DNA of 64,000 nucleotides from Alitta virens (GCA_932294295.1 OW028576.1:22265227-22329226); one strand, 5' to 3'; shown: positions 1 to 10,550, counted from the stretch's first letter. Notes: generated by a model from the letters alone, not told the origin. Numbers and translations: made by a program.

Positions 1-70
1 GGATTCTTCACAGCCAGGCGAGGGGGCCGCCTGGTCACCACCACTATACAGTGAAGGGTCAGTGTAAGGG

Positions 71-200
71 TCACTTTCCAGAGGCTGGGGACTCAATTTC
101 GTAATTGACCTCCCCTATCCTACGCACCACCCTATAAGGACCCCAAAAATATGTCATCCTTCTCATCCCTATTGCCCTCTGAGGTCCCAGTGTCAAGGGA
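71..200 (-). pseudogene. Integrase C-terminal fragment of the same Gypsy element
   Basis: The minus strand encodes a stretch with FWGPYRVVRRIGEVNYEIES. This matches the chromodomain-proximal or SH3-like region near the end of Gypsy integrases, whose hallmark is a GPYRV...R-I-G...NYE core. It follows the end of gag after roughly 50 bp, so almost all of pol has been removed. No catalytic DDE core is present. The frame continues toward the window start, where further integrase tail would be expected. Confidence 0.65.
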
Positions 201-239
201 CTCATCAGAAGTGGGAAAAAGGTGTGGTCACAGCAACGA

Positions 240-1364
240 TCATTGCTGTACTCCATCCCCACCTCGGCCTGCCAAGACATCCTGCATAAGGGAATAGAAA
301 ATTTCTCTCACCCGGGCTTCGGTGACTGGGGCCTCAGACGGGGGTCCAGTCACCTGGGGAAGAGGGAATGGCTTGGGCTCATCTGCTTGCACCATGGCCA
401 CAGCCCATGGGGGCCCAATGTCGGGCTTATGGGGCTTGGCAGCTTGGTAAGCAGATTCATACGGAGTGGCCAGGTCAATGGCATCCTGAAGTGTGGCTGG
501 TTTAAGGACCCCCAACCAAAACCTCAGATCTGTGGACCCAGAGGTATCCATGAACCTCTCTTTTGCAAACCTCTCTTGTTCCTTCCCAGTGAACACAGGA
601 TTGGCCTTACGAGACAGGTCTAACAGGAACAGGCCATATGACTCCAAATCCATATCTGGGCCCCTCCTAGCATTCAACCACTTATTTCTATAAGCATCAA
701 GGTCCCTAGAACAGAGACCTTAATTGGTCTACCATCCGGCTCCATGATTTTTCGTAGGGCAAGGACACCATTTTCAAACGGGCTGGACCATCTATGCTGG
801 TCCACATATGAAAGCAACGTTCCTCATCAGTCCACTCATTAAAGTCAGCCACCCTCCCAAACTCCAACATATAATCAGTAAAAGCAACTCCCTGACCATC
901 ATACAAAGGAGGAAGGGCCTCTCGACGTCTCCTACGCCTTCTGGGGCACGAGCACTTGGGGCAGCATTGCCAGCCATTACGGCTCCAGCGGCTCCGCTTG
1001 CACCTATTGGCTCTCTCTCAATTCTAGTCCTATATTCAGGGGAGGATGGGGGAGTGGATGCTGAGGAGTCATCAGATGACTCCTTGTCAGTTAAATCTAA
1101 CACTCTTCGTTCACTACTAGCCCGTGGCCTAACCTGGGACTTCGTTTTCTTACAAGGGCCCTTGTTATAGGAGGGCCCTGGCAGAGGTGAGTCCCTATTA
1201 CGGTCAGCCCCTATATCAGATATTCTGGGAGTGGCCTCCCCAGCCACCATGCTGCCTGACTGGGAGCCATGTGGGGTGTCAGTCAGCTGGCCAGCCATGA
1301 GGCTGTCAACTGGCTGATGCAACACCCTATTAGGCCTGGGTCTTAAACTCGAAGTACCTGGCAT
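240..1364 (-). pseudogene. gag: Gag polyprotein, frameshifted Gypsy-type
   Basis: The frame opens at an ATG near 1364 (protein start MPGTSSLRPR). A low-complexity, Ser/Pro-rich and charged N-terminal region of about 150 residues follows, then a helical capsid-like region containing LPPLYDGQGVAFTDYMLEFG and a later segment LESYGLFLLDLSRKANPVF. That pattern (P-x-YDG, alternating aromatic and helical blocks, then a conserved F-x-KERFMD helix) resembles Gypsy-type capsid proteins. Reading must change frame near 920 and again near 713, so the protein is broken at two places. No CCHC zinc knuckle was found before the stop at about 240. The structural protein would form the particle that packages element RNA. 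Function is inferred from family resemblance, and this copy is non-functional. Confidence 0.75.
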
Positions 1365-1633
1365 CTTTTCAACCAGACAAATTTCAAACAAGACAAACAA
1401 GAAATTGTCAAAAATACCAAAAATGTGACTAAGTCAGAGCCACTGTAACAATTAACATCTAAGAAAGTGAAACCAGTTATCGGCCTCCACTGCAGTGAGT
1501 AATGCAGGAGGAATTCCTTTGTGTATTCCTATGTGCCAAAGTCAGTGTCAAAGATAATCCTTATGTCAAAGATAATCCTTTCTCAATGCGAGGTTAATCC
1601 TTGTAGCACGCAGCTCTCATTGGACTGAGTCAA

Positions 1634-1651
1634 GTCCCACATCGGGCGCCA
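1634..1651 (-). promoter_or_regulatory. tRNA primer-binding site
   Basis: Read on the minus strand the site is TGGCGCCCGATGTGGGAC. It starts two bases inside the LTR and is complementary to a tRNA 3' end terminating in CCA. The TGGCGCCC core is the one used by elements primed with tRNA-Lys. This is where minus-strand DNA synthesis would begin. Confidence 0.8.
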
Positions 1652-1653
1652 TT

Positions 1654-1909
1654 TGTAAGCTCCCTCTGATTGACTCAGACAAAGAGCAAGAGTTTAAGTT
1701 TCACATATTTATTCCTCCTCTCCCAATGTCACATACGTCCTATCTGCCCAATAGGCTAGACCTTACTATAGACCTTACTCAGAGCACAACGCCCTGCTTA
1801 ACACCAGCAGCCCCTTTCACGTGATACACAAAATATGGTCGACTCTAGACAGCTATAACTGGCTAAAGCCAGTTGCTTCTGTCTACTCCTAGCTTATAAT
1901 GAGCTTACA
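1654..1909 (-). repeat. Long terminal repeat (5' LTR of the minus-strand element)
   Basis: The segment begins TGTAAGCTC and ends GAGCTTACA, a perfect 9-bp terminal inverted repeat with the canonical TG...CA ends. On its inner side it is separated by two bases from the primer-binding site, which fixes the inner boundary. The outer boundary follows from the inverted repeat. The bases after it (CTTAC) would be one copy of the target duplication, but the partner lies outside the window. Confidence 0.85.
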
Positions 1910-2264
1910 CTTACCACCACTGAAAAAATATAAACCTTGGTAAATTTAGGAAATGTATCTAACATATCATTAATATGTATGTGCAAAAGACAAGTATCTT
2001 TAAATAAAAAAAGACAAATATGTGTAACCCCTAACTTATGCACCAAATGGTGCAGTGTGTACTTTTAGATCCGGCTTTGAGTAGGCAACTATAGCCAGAC
2101 CGTTCCGTTAAGTGGCAGGTTGTTACGTATTGCAGATGTTGTCTAGCTTTGTCTAGGTTCAGTTTTAGCAGCCGTTTTTTTATGAAACTAACTGTTAGTT
2201 TAGATCTTGAGTGTGAGTGATCAGACTACGTTCATATATTCATGTATAATATTTTCTTGTGCAG

Positions 2265-2384
2265 TCAGAGTTTTCTAAAGCAGATATCACACAGTTAAAT
2301 GAAATTGCCAATAAAAAAACCCAAGGAATTGCTTTCGGGCGAAGGCTTAACTTTTTTAAAGCTATTTTTCACACTCACTTCTAG
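2265..2384 (+). other. Candidate terminal exon, unidentified
   Basis: A pyrimidine-rich acceptor (TTTTCTTGTGCAG) is followed by an open frame of 39 codons beginning SEFSKADITQLNEIANKK and ending at TAG. Amino-acid composition looks protein-like and no donor site follows, so if real it is a last exon. I do not recognise the protein. Short open frames next to acceptor-like sequences arise by chance in 64 kb, so the support is weak. Confidence 0.2.
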
Positions 2385-2649
2385 AGTGCTTTGTCGCTAG
2401 TACTGTCTCTCTATTTGTCATAGTTTCCTGTTGACTGCCAGACTCCAAAGCCAGAGCAAAGCCTCCAGCTACTGTTGATTTGGAACCACACGATTTTCTA
2501 GTTTCCAAAACGTCACAATCAATTGTGTTCCCTTGCATGAGTAAAACAAATTTTCTGAAAGGAGGCGCTACGATCTGGTGCACCAACTTTTCTCATAACC
2601 GATTTGCCGCTCCCCTGAAATCGGGGAGGGATATGCTTCCGCGCATCGT
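2362..2649 (-). other. Candidate exon or decayed coding segment, unidentified
   Basis: On the minus strand an acceptor-like CTACTTTTTTTGCAG precedes 2649. Two overlapping frames downstream both look coding. One runs from the acceptor and includes FQGSGKSVMRKVGAPDRS. The other is open for over 70 codons, contains VLLMQGNTIDCDVLE, and ends at a TAG near 2362. Only one can be right, or a frameshift joins them. No family is recognised, and the GSGKS string alone is not evidence of an ATPase. Confidence 0.18.
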
Positions 2650-4019
2650 CTGCAAAAAAAGTAGTGTTATTAATACACACATTGTTTTATTCACGAAGCT
2701 ACTCACTGTAATACTGCTGCACTTCTTTTGCAGTCACCTACAATGCCTTGCATCAGTTTGTAGAAAGACTGGTTTTGGTGCTACGCATTGGATAAGCACC
2801 ATCGTTCGGTTAGAAATTGGAGCTTACATCATTCAGACTAGTGTAGTGTGTCGAGCTTGTCTGTCAGGCTGTACTATCTGTCTGTACTTTGACAAAATAT
2901 ATTGTTTTCGTCTTTTTTCCTGTCCTCTCCTCTAAGATTTCCTCTTTTATGTCATGATTACCTACGTTTTTCTACAATGTAGGTGTTAGCCCTTTTTTTA
3001 AAGCACCGAGTTTTAAAGATCTTAACCTAACCTGGATTTGTCTGATAATTGTGATAGAGTAAATTGTTTAAACTGTCTGCTAGATCAGACTGTGTTTTTT
3101 TCAAGAAAGTAATAAATCAAATTCTCAATACATAATATGTATGCATTAATTTTATGCATTATGAATACTTTTTAATATTTTGCTATAATACTTCAGATGC
3201 CCTGCCTTAAGAAAAAACCTCACTTTTAAGACAACTTTATAATTAGCTAATCTCTTCTTCTCTTTTTATAATGCTGTTTTTTGTTTCACACTATATACTT
3301 ATGTTTGCACTTATATGTGTGACTCATAAGCCTGCAATAGGCTAAATGTTTAACCCTATGTAAACATTTGTCGCCTTAGTAAAATAACTGAACTGTATGT
3401 TAATTTAAAAGAGTTTGAATAAATAAATGAATTGTATCATTGTATGTTTTTTAGCGTTCTCCTTGTTCCATTTTTTCAATTTTTCTTGTGTTTTTCTTTC
3501 TTTTTGAACCAACCAACTATTACAAAATGTTCCCAAATAACTTAGGGCTTATCCTGAAACATGTCAAATGCCCAACTTAACATCTTTCACCCATTTCAAA
3601 CATTGGTAGGCTTTGATGTTTAGCTCTGATTCCGGCAAGAATGTCATACATGCAGGGGGTATGGTGTTTGAAGTCGTTTGGGGATGTTAGCCTCATCTCA
3701 GCCGAGTCAGCTATATTTTGGAGAGAGATAAAGTAGGGCCCAAAGTTAACATTCAAAGTTCACTTCCATTTCCAAATATTTTCTCTTAAGGCACTGTCAC
3801 AAATAAGACCTACATATGACAATGGACAAACTTTTTTTTTACTCTTGTTCATTCTTGGACATACGTGATTCACTCCCAGAGCATTTCATGTATACTCGTG
3901 CTAATTCGTAAAATGCTCCTACGTGGAGAGGCAACATTTTTTCTAAATATGTTTATAATTTTTGCGGATGTTCTACAAGTGAATTGTTTACATTAATAAT
4001 GTAACTCGCTCGCGATTCA

Positions 4020-4132
4020 CTTGGCAAGCGTTCTACATAAGTTCTACATATGTTCTACACACGTTGTACGTATATTCTACATACATTTTATGTATGTTTT
4101 ACATACCTTCTACGTACGTACTACATAGCCAT
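4020..4132 (+). repeat. Degenerate TTCTACATA-type short tandem repeat
   Basis: Units of about 10-12 bp, such as GTTCTACATAT, GTTCTACACAC and ATTCTACATAC, recur about nine times with drift. Self-complementary pieces (ACATACATTTTATGTATGT) are embedded. Confidence 0.6.
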
Positions 4133-4204
4133 ATGTAGCCACTGTTTATCCATGGGTACTCGCCATCAACTCGCGTCCACTCATAGAACTCTCAAAAAAC
4201 TCTG

Positions 4205-4356
4205 GGCAGACATCCGTCGCCCGCCCATCATCTTCTGTGCCCATCCTTGGTCATCCTTGCCCATCCTTGAACGCATGGGCGATCTACAAGCGATATACAT
4301 GCAATCTTCAAGCAATCTACGAGCAATCTATGAGTGCCTATGACTGCCTACGAGTG
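4205..4356 (+). repeat. Two adjoining degenerate word repeats
   Basis: The first part repeats GCCCATC(C)TTG-like words and the second repeats GCAATCTACGA / GCCTATGA-like words of 10-12 bp. Each unit differs slightly from the next, so this is an old or rapidly drifting minisatellite rather than a clean array. Confidence 0.5.
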
Positions 4357-4734
4357 CCTGACAGATGCACTTTTTTTCTTTGCAATAAGGATTCTAACCA
4401 TTTTCTCTATCAAATTAAGGTTTCACTTGGATGATCTCAAAAGACATTGAAAGAGAGTCACCGATTGTTAGGCAGATAAAGAAAACTGTTTCACCAAATT
4501 TAATTACTTTTGTTTTCAACCAAAACTAGCTAGACGCAGTACCACATTGTCTTTAATACTAGTTCACAGATCACCCGAATATTTAAATAATTCCCAATTA
4601 ATACCATTAGTTTCCAGCACAATTCTATAATTTTGTTTAATGTAATTAACTCGTTGCTAAGGCTATACTCCTGATTTTTGCAGACCAAGAGAGTATTTTG
4701 GCAAACATCAGTAACACTACAATTCGGAGCTACT

Positions 4735-5083
4735 ACAACACCACTTGTGACCACATTGGTGGTCCTGCAACATCACTGACCCTCTTGCAACACTACTGTC
4801 ATAGCTGCAACATCACGACAACATCAATGACACCATCACCCGCAAGTACCACCCAATGCGGCTTTTGGTAGATTGGTGTCTCTACGTGGTGAAACAAGAC
4901 CTACATCGGCAGAAGTTGTTAGCTGAGATTTATAGCTTTGAGAAGTACTTGGAAAAGCAAGCTGGGAAGATCTCAGAGGTAGCTTCATCACATCAGCTCC
5001 AAATCACAGCACATGAATTCACATCATTGGCTGCACACACACACATCAAGCCTCCTGAATTAGCATCAAGCGAGCTGCCCTAA
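4735..5083 (+). other. Degenerate TGCAACATCACT repeat running into an unidentified ORF
   Basis: About three imperfect 20-24-bp units centred on TGCAACATCACT occupy 4755-4830. From 4856 an ATG opens a 75-codon frame (MRLLVDWCLYVVKQDLHRQK...) with a lysine/glutamate-rich helical middle, ending at TAA near 5083. No family is recognised, there is no clear promoter, and no splice partner was found. It may be chance. Confidence 0.2.
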
Positions 5084-6003
5084 GTAGCATTAGTCCTCAA
5101 CTGTATGTCACAGAAAACCGTGTTTGGGAGTGCGAAAAAGTTGTAAGAAAAAAAAGCGTATCTTGACTGTCAAGATTAGTCACAACACATCAAAAAACTA
5201 AAGTCGCAGACTGGCATTAACCGGGCATTCAGTCATAATTCGCTTTGAAATACATCATGGTTTATCTAGAAAAGTAAGTCAACTTGTCTGACTGACTTTT
5301 CAGATTACTGACTTCAGAACGCAGACTTCAAAGTATTCAACTGGACAGAAATATCTAAAGACTGTGAAGTAACGAAAAAAAGACAACCTCATGATTAAGT
5401 CTGGAATACTAGAGACAAAATCTCTTCAGTAGAAACAAGGTAAGGTATATTATTACACTCTGTAATACTTTTAGACACAAGGTTATAATTAAGAAATAAC
5501 TAATATTTTGTATCCGATTTTAGGTAGGGAGAGTGAGGTGAATTGAACCAAATTTATTATATTTATGTCATAGCCGATGTTAAGACTGTATTTGCTTACT
5601 CGGCATAACATTTTTACAAATCTTTCAATAAAACTTAGTTATTAAGGAAAGATTAAAAACAAAAAAGACAAAACCAATGACAACAAAATTAGGCATTGAA
5701 AAATTCCATAGCTATGATAAACCTTCAATATTTTGGTGCCTGTTCTATAATTTTCTTTCTGATTATGTATACACGAAAATGTACATGTATAGATGTCTTC
5801 TTCTCACAAAAAAGCCTCATAGACCTATATATTCAGCTGTATGTTACACATGGCAATACTATAATTAATTTGGGCGTTGTCCCGAAGCTTGAAATTAATG
5901 AAGTTGCTGATACAGCGTGATAATTACATATATCGCTCCTGGCAACGTTATTACTGGAAATAATGACACCGTGAGAAAGGAGTTACTCGGAAACCACAGA
6001 AAC
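5084..6003. other. AT-rich DNA, nothing recognised
   Basis: No gene or clear repeat was seen. Short ORFs here have biased composition and no recognisable motif. Confidence 0.5.
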
Positions 6004-6007
6004 TAGC

Positions 6008-6248
6008 TCTGCTGCCGCCTCTGCTGCAAATATTCCTACTAACACTATTGCAACTGCTACTGCTGCTACTATTACCACTACTACTACTGCCACAGTCTAT
6101 TACTTCTACTACCTGGACAGCGTGATACATTGACAAGAGAAATAGTCGTCTGCTACTACCACTATTCTACTACTGGCATTACTACTGCCACTACTGCCAC
6201 GTCTACATATCACTGCCACTACTACTTCTATATATTTCCACTACTACC
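6008..6248 (+). repeat. Imperfect trinucleotide repeat (CTA/CTG/ACT)n
   Basis: Two blocks of CTACTGCTACTAC-like sequence are separated by about 40 bp. Open frames in it encode only Ser/Thr or Ala runs and are artefacts of the triplet repeat. Confidence 0.8.
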
Positions 6249-6331
6249 TCCCACATGAAATAATACATCAGTTTACAAGAAGTTGGTACTTATCTCAAAA
6301 GGATGTATATCAGTGCTTACTCATCAAATTG

Positions 6332-6520
6332 TAGGGCAGTGCCTAGCTCAGAGGTAGCACACTGGGCTTCCAACCGCTGGGTCCCGGGTTAGATTCCCAG
6401 TCGAGCCTAAGTTGGATGGCTGTTTCATCCTTCATCTCACTACCATGGTCCCCACCTGTCCTAATTAGCCCAACTGGTGCAGAAATACAGGACATAAAGC
6501 CCTAATCACCCACCCACCCA
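6332..6520 (+). mobile_element. tRNA-derived SINE, family A, copy 1
   Basis: The head (about 6334-6408) has a recognisable RNA polymerase III A box (TAGCTCAGAGGTAG) and B box (GGTTAGATTCC), with an anticodon-loop-like CTTCCAA as in glycine-TCC tRNAs. The body after the head ends in a C/A-rich tail (CACCCACCCACCCA). The element is flanked by the perfect repeat CTCATCAAATTG at 6320-6331 and 6521-6532 (13 bp if the preceding A is counted), which is a target-site duplication and so direct evidence of retroposition. It would be transcribed by Pol III and mobilised by a LINE. Confidence 0.9.
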
Positions 6521-6734
6521 CTCATCAAATTGGAATATTCCAAATTGTATTACGCTATGGTGGCCCACATGTCAGTGACATTCAATACCTTAATGGCTTA
6601 ATGTGGGTCTCCATGGGCTTTCACATAAAACATTTTAATTTTTTTATTGTATTCATACATAATGTCTAGATAAATGTCTTCTGTCGGTCATCTATGAAGC
6701 TGTAAAAAGGACATCTCGTTGAGTGTTACGAGGT

Positions 6735-6925
6735 TGAATTTCACCAGAATTTCAATGAATTTTGCTCGAATTACGAGTAAATTTCACTGAAATTCAACTC
6801 GAACTACACTAAAAATTCAAGTGAATTTTGTGTGCATCAGTGGTGTCATGAGCCAGTAGAAGTTTAGTTGAACTGAAGTGAAGTTCACTTGAAGTTCTAG
6901 TGAACTTCACTTGAAATTCAAGTGG
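6735..6925. repeat. Cluster of palindromic TTCAAGTGAA repeats
   Basis: Words such as AATTCAAGTGAATTT, AAGTGAAGTTCACTTGAA and AACTTCACTTGAAATTCAAG recur in direct and inverted order over about 190 bp. The tract can fold on itself at many registers. No element boundary is evident. Confidence 0.6.
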
Positions 6926-7230
6926 AAACATTGCATCAGTATGCAATTAGGATTGTCAATGTAGTATACTCAATCATAATGAGTCTATATAACTAATCTC
7001 CACTGATAAGATACGAGGAGCATTCATTGGGAAGACAATAACACATTCATTTAAGCTCAATCAATCATTCTTTGTCAACATTATGCTGATAAATGAATGC
7101 TTAATACAGAAGATCCTAAGCCACAGCATTATTTTTGGCTTTACCTCATTTGGTGGGATGACTATTGAGCCAAAGATAGCCCTCGGCACAAATGGAAGAA
7201 GCATATATGGATAATATCTGGGTGACTTAC

Positions 7231-7402
7231 ATATATATTGTATCCGAGGATTAGGCAAATTTCATCAGGATAGAAGGTGGCATTTGCACATGCGTCACCA
7301 AGACACAAAAAGCCTATTGTATCAAATATCGGATTGAGTTGTTTCCTATTGTATTGTATCAGTGTCGTCATATGATGCATCTATGTACAGAAAATTAAAA
7401 AG
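7231..7402 (-). other. Candidate minus-strand exon, unidentified
   Basis: On the minus strand a long pyrimidine tract and TTTTTTTACAG acceptor precede 7402, and TATAT|GTAAGT forms a consensus donor after 7231. Inside, an ATG opens a frame containing NPIFDTIGFLCLGDACANAT that continues to the donor. A second frame just downstream (about 7200-7141) ends with PPNEG-like coding text at another donor-like GAG|GTAAAG. The reading frames do not join without a shift. The protein is not recognised. Confidence 0.2.
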
Positions 7403-7612
7403 CTGTAAAAAAAAAGATTACACATCAACGGGAACATGGAAACTTGTTACTTGCAGGAAAACATCAAAATGGTCATAACTTGATGCATTTTCAATTTAGT
7501 AGTCACTCAACCAATCAGAAAATCAGTAAATCATTTGTTTTTAATATGTTTTGTATAAATTATATGATAGATAAGGTTCCCTCAGTTTACTAGCTCATAT
7601 CATGACTTCCCG

Positions 7613-7771
7613 GCTATCTGTCTATCTATCTATATATCTATCTATCTAACTATCTACCTGTCTATCTATCTATCCATCTATCCATCTAACTATCAATCTA
7701 TCTATCTATCTATCGTCTATCTAGTTGTTTGTCTGCTGGCTGTCTATCTGTCGATCTGTCCGTCTGTCTAT
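7613..7771 (+). repeat. Imperfect (TCTA)n microsatellite
   Basis: CTATCTATCTAT units are interspersed with CTGT, CCAT and TAAC variants over about 160 bp. Confidence 0.9.
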
Positions 7772-7799
7772 TGTGCCAACATCAAGCCAACATGGCTGT

Positions 7800-8400
7800 C
7801 ATCACCCAATTTGGTATCCTGTCTGAGAGTTATATTTCTAATCATTAGAGCTATCTTTGAGAGGTGTAGATCAGTCTAAATTTCTATTGATCATAATGTG
7901 ATTGATTCTCAAGGTAGATTTGTATTCTAGACGTGTCCCTTCATTATCTTATTTTTTTTCAAAATTCTGTATTAAGTGTACCCTTTATTTTACTTGCACA
8001 GTATTAAGTAGAAAATGTATGATCCTTTTTGTTGATATGTGCCTTGATATTAACATATTTTGCTCTGTCCTGTATCTCGCTGTTGGATACTATTGAACAA
8101 AGTCACAAAAGCCAAAAATTCTCATGGCCGTACTCTCGAACTGAGAGCCCCATGATTATTCAGCCAATGCAATTGTTTTTGCGCTTCCCATCGGCTGTCT
8201 GCATGGTCTGCAGTTTTTTCCTTTTCTCATTGAGGATTTCCTGTTTAGGCAGCAAGTAATTACTTTCCAGTAGCCTGGAAGGAACTGACAGTAATAGCAG
8301 GCACACTTTAATTGGTAGTTCTGTGGAAATCCAGAAGGTGGCATTTGAGTGCTATTATAGCGGAGTTTTGATTTCAAAATTAGTTTAGGCCATAAATGCA
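7800..8400. other. No gene recognised
   Basis: AT-rich DNA with short, unconvincing open frames on both strands. Confidence 0.5.
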
Positions 8401-8404
8401 TTCA

Positions 8405-8597
8405 GGGTGGGGGCCTAGCTCAGTTGTAGTGCGCTGCGCTTCCAACCACTAGATCCCGGGTTCAATTCCCGGTCGAGCCTATGTTGGATGGCTGTTTCAC
8501 TGTTTCATCCTTCGTCTCATTGCCATGGTCCCTACCTGTCCTAATTAGCCCATCAGGTGCATAAATACAGGACGTAAAGCCCTGATCCACCACCACC
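8405..8597 (+). mobile_element. tRNA-derived SINE, family A, copy 2
   Basis: It is colinear with the copy at 6332-6520. The head has A box TAGCTCAGTTGTAG, anticodon-loop-like CTTCCAA and B box GGTTCAATTCC. The shared body includes GTTGGATGGCTGTTTCA and TGTCCTAATTAGCCCA, and the tail is ACCACCACC. A short TTTCACTG duplication lengthens the body. The acceptor arms do not pair over seven bases, so this is not a tRNA gene. No clean target duplication was found. Confidence 0.85.
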
Positions 8598-9254
8598 TCA
8601 TGACAATTAGTGTTAGTTTACATTGAAGTGAATTAAAACAATTAAACATGACTCTTAAACGTCGAATTGCAATCGGGGGTACGCAATTGTCTGCTGAACA
8701 GCTACTTAGAACTGTTCAATGACTACATTTGTATCAACCTCTACATATGGCACTTTTCTTTTTCAATAGATTGTTGCCACGAGAAAAAGCTACTTCCAAG
8801 GAGACAAATTATGACGATGACTCCAAAGTCTTTTTGTCAGATTCACTCTGTTCAGATTGTTTCTGTGGCCCATTTGGCTTTAGGCCTATTTGATGGTTGC
8901 CTTCTCATTGGACCTTATGAAGTCACTTTAGTCACCCGGAAGCACTTTCCATCCGAGTCCTAAATTAATGGCAAGTTTCCTGCGCGTAATATAAGGCAGT
9001 TTTTTGTGAGACAAGGTTAAAACTTCAAAATCAGTCTTGACGTCAGTTTGTGACATAATGGAGACTATAGAAAGCTGCATAATGCTACAGCTGAAAGGAC
9101 AAATTGGCATTGTAAGTGGGGTCACTTTCATATGGATTTGCAGACCAGGATGTTGGAACAAATTCATTTTATTGGAGACTGTGAGCCTTGCTGGCACCAT
9201 AGTTGGAGGAGATAAAAGGAAATAGGCTATAGTCATGTTTCACTGGTTGCAATA

Positions 9255-9390
9255 ATAGGATAGGATAGGATAGGATAGGATAGGATAGGATAGGATAGGA
9301 TGGGATAGGATAGGATAGGATAGGATAGGATAGGATAGGATAGGATAGGATAGGATAGGATAGGATAGGATGGGATAGGATAGGATAAGA
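9255..9390 (+). repeat. (TAGGA)n pentanucleotide array, copy 1
   Basis: About 27 near-perfect TAGGA units, with TGGGA variants at two positions. Confidence 0.95.
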
Positions 9391-10314
9391 TCAATCAAGT
9401 TTAAGCACACAATGCTTCCTTTCTAGTTCTACCTCAACAATCATACTCATTAGTGCTAAAGCAATGTTGTAAAACCTTATGCCGAAATATTAACTAGTAA
9501 TAAATCATGTAGAGTACTCAGATATGGCCACACAGACAGTTATCAAAGTTTGGCATAATGTCATATTTTGGTATTTCAAAAATTGATTGGCCGTGAACAT
9601 TTGCAAAGTACATAATGCAATATTTTAAATAGAAGACGACAGTGTCCAATTCCCACACATGTTTGCAATTCCAAATGAAGTGATATTCTATGGCATGTAA
9701 TTTAATTCCCTCCTTAGGAAAAGTGCAATCTATTCATCTTTATTGATTCAGGTCATAATAAAAGCTATATTGTTTGATGTTTGTCAATAACTATCCCTGA
9801 ATAAAAACCATGGCTCGCTATTTCTGAAGTCATTTGTTTTTCACTGTAGAATTTATGAGTACTTTCTTTAAATTAAACCAGATTATGGCGATGACTCTTA
9901 AATCATAGAAAGGCCCTTTAATCAGGCATACACAGCTCAAACTGCTATTGGACCACTTTGTGTTACTCCACTTTGATTGTTGCCGTCTTTTTGGACCTTG
10001 TGAAGTCACTTTAGACATGAGGAAGCACTTTCCGAATACAAAATTAAAGGCAAGTTTCCTGCATCATAATACAAGGCAGCATTTTGTGAGACAAGGTTAA
10101 AACTCCAAAATCTGTCTCCACATCATGTACTGACATTAGAGAGACGAAAAAGGCTACATAATGCTGCAGCCTAAAGGATAAATTGGCAATGTAAGTGGGG
10201 TCATTTTCATATGGATTTGTAGTCCGCTATGTTAAGAGGAAATTTATGTCAGCTTGGATAAGAAGCTGTGTTGGTACTTCAGCAGTAGTAGGGTTAAGTA
10301 TCAGAAATAATGTG

Positions 10315-10550
10315 TTAGGATAGGATAGGATAGGATAGGATAGGATGGGATAGGATAGGATAGGATAGGATAGGATAGGATGGGATGGGATAGGATAGGA
10401 TGGGATGGGATAGGATAGGATAGGATGGGATAGGATAGGATAGGATAGGATAGGATAGGATAGGATAGGATGGGATAGGATAGGATGGGATGGGATAGGA
10501 TAGGATGGGATAGGATGGGATAGGATGCGATACGATACGATATGATATGA
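10315..10550 (+). repeat. (TAGGA)n pentanucleotide array, copy 2
   Basis: More than 40 units of TAGGA/TGGGA, decaying at the right edge into TACGA and TATGA variants. Antisense reading gives a spurious Ser-Tyr-Pro-Ile repeat protein. Confidence 0.95.

Larger units (their letters stand above)
1..1909 (-). mobile_element. Gypsy-like LTR retrotransposon, 5' portion, internally deleted
   Basis: In minus-strand order the element shows a 256-bp LTR (1909-1654), a primer-binding site, a leader, a gag-like reading frame (about 1364-240), and a short stretch resembling the C-terminus of integrase (about 190-71). It then runs off the window start, so the second LTR is not visible. Protease, reverse transcriptase, RNase H and most of integrase are missing between gag and the integrase tail, because only about 50 bp separates them. 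The leader contains an 18-bp direct repeat (1546-1580). The gag frame carries at least two frameshifts. Gag and integrase character and the Lys-type primer site fit Ty3/Gypsy elements, and this assignment is inference from motifs. It is a non-autonomous, internally deleted derivative. Confidence 0.85.
1910..4009. other. AT-rich DNA without a recognised gene
   Basis: No known protein family is visible. Two candidate exons (2265-2384 plus, 2362-2649 minus) are listed separately. 3290-3430 has the character of a retroposon 3' end, with several AATAAA-like motifs near GAATAAATAAATG, but nothing coding precedes it. Confidence 0.5.

Noticed and set aside
222..1170. Plus-strand frames of up to 133 codons at the window start
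   Set aside because: They lie antisense to the gag-like frame, which has recognisable family motifs.
2560..2649. P-loop ATPase suggested by GSGKS
   Set aside because: A five-residue match in a short ambiguous frame, with no Walker B or other context.
6334..6408. Possible functional tRNA-Gly gene
   Set aside because: The acceptor stem does not pair, and the segment is the head of a SINE with a body, tail and target duplication.
8667..8963. 98-codon plus-strand frame with an acceptor-like start
   Set aside because: It overlaps the duplicated 1-kb unit, whose second copy carries stops in the same place, and no motif is present.
9255..9390. CRISPR-like regular array
   Set aside because: Units are 5 bp with no spacers. 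It is a microsatellite in a eukaryotic genome.
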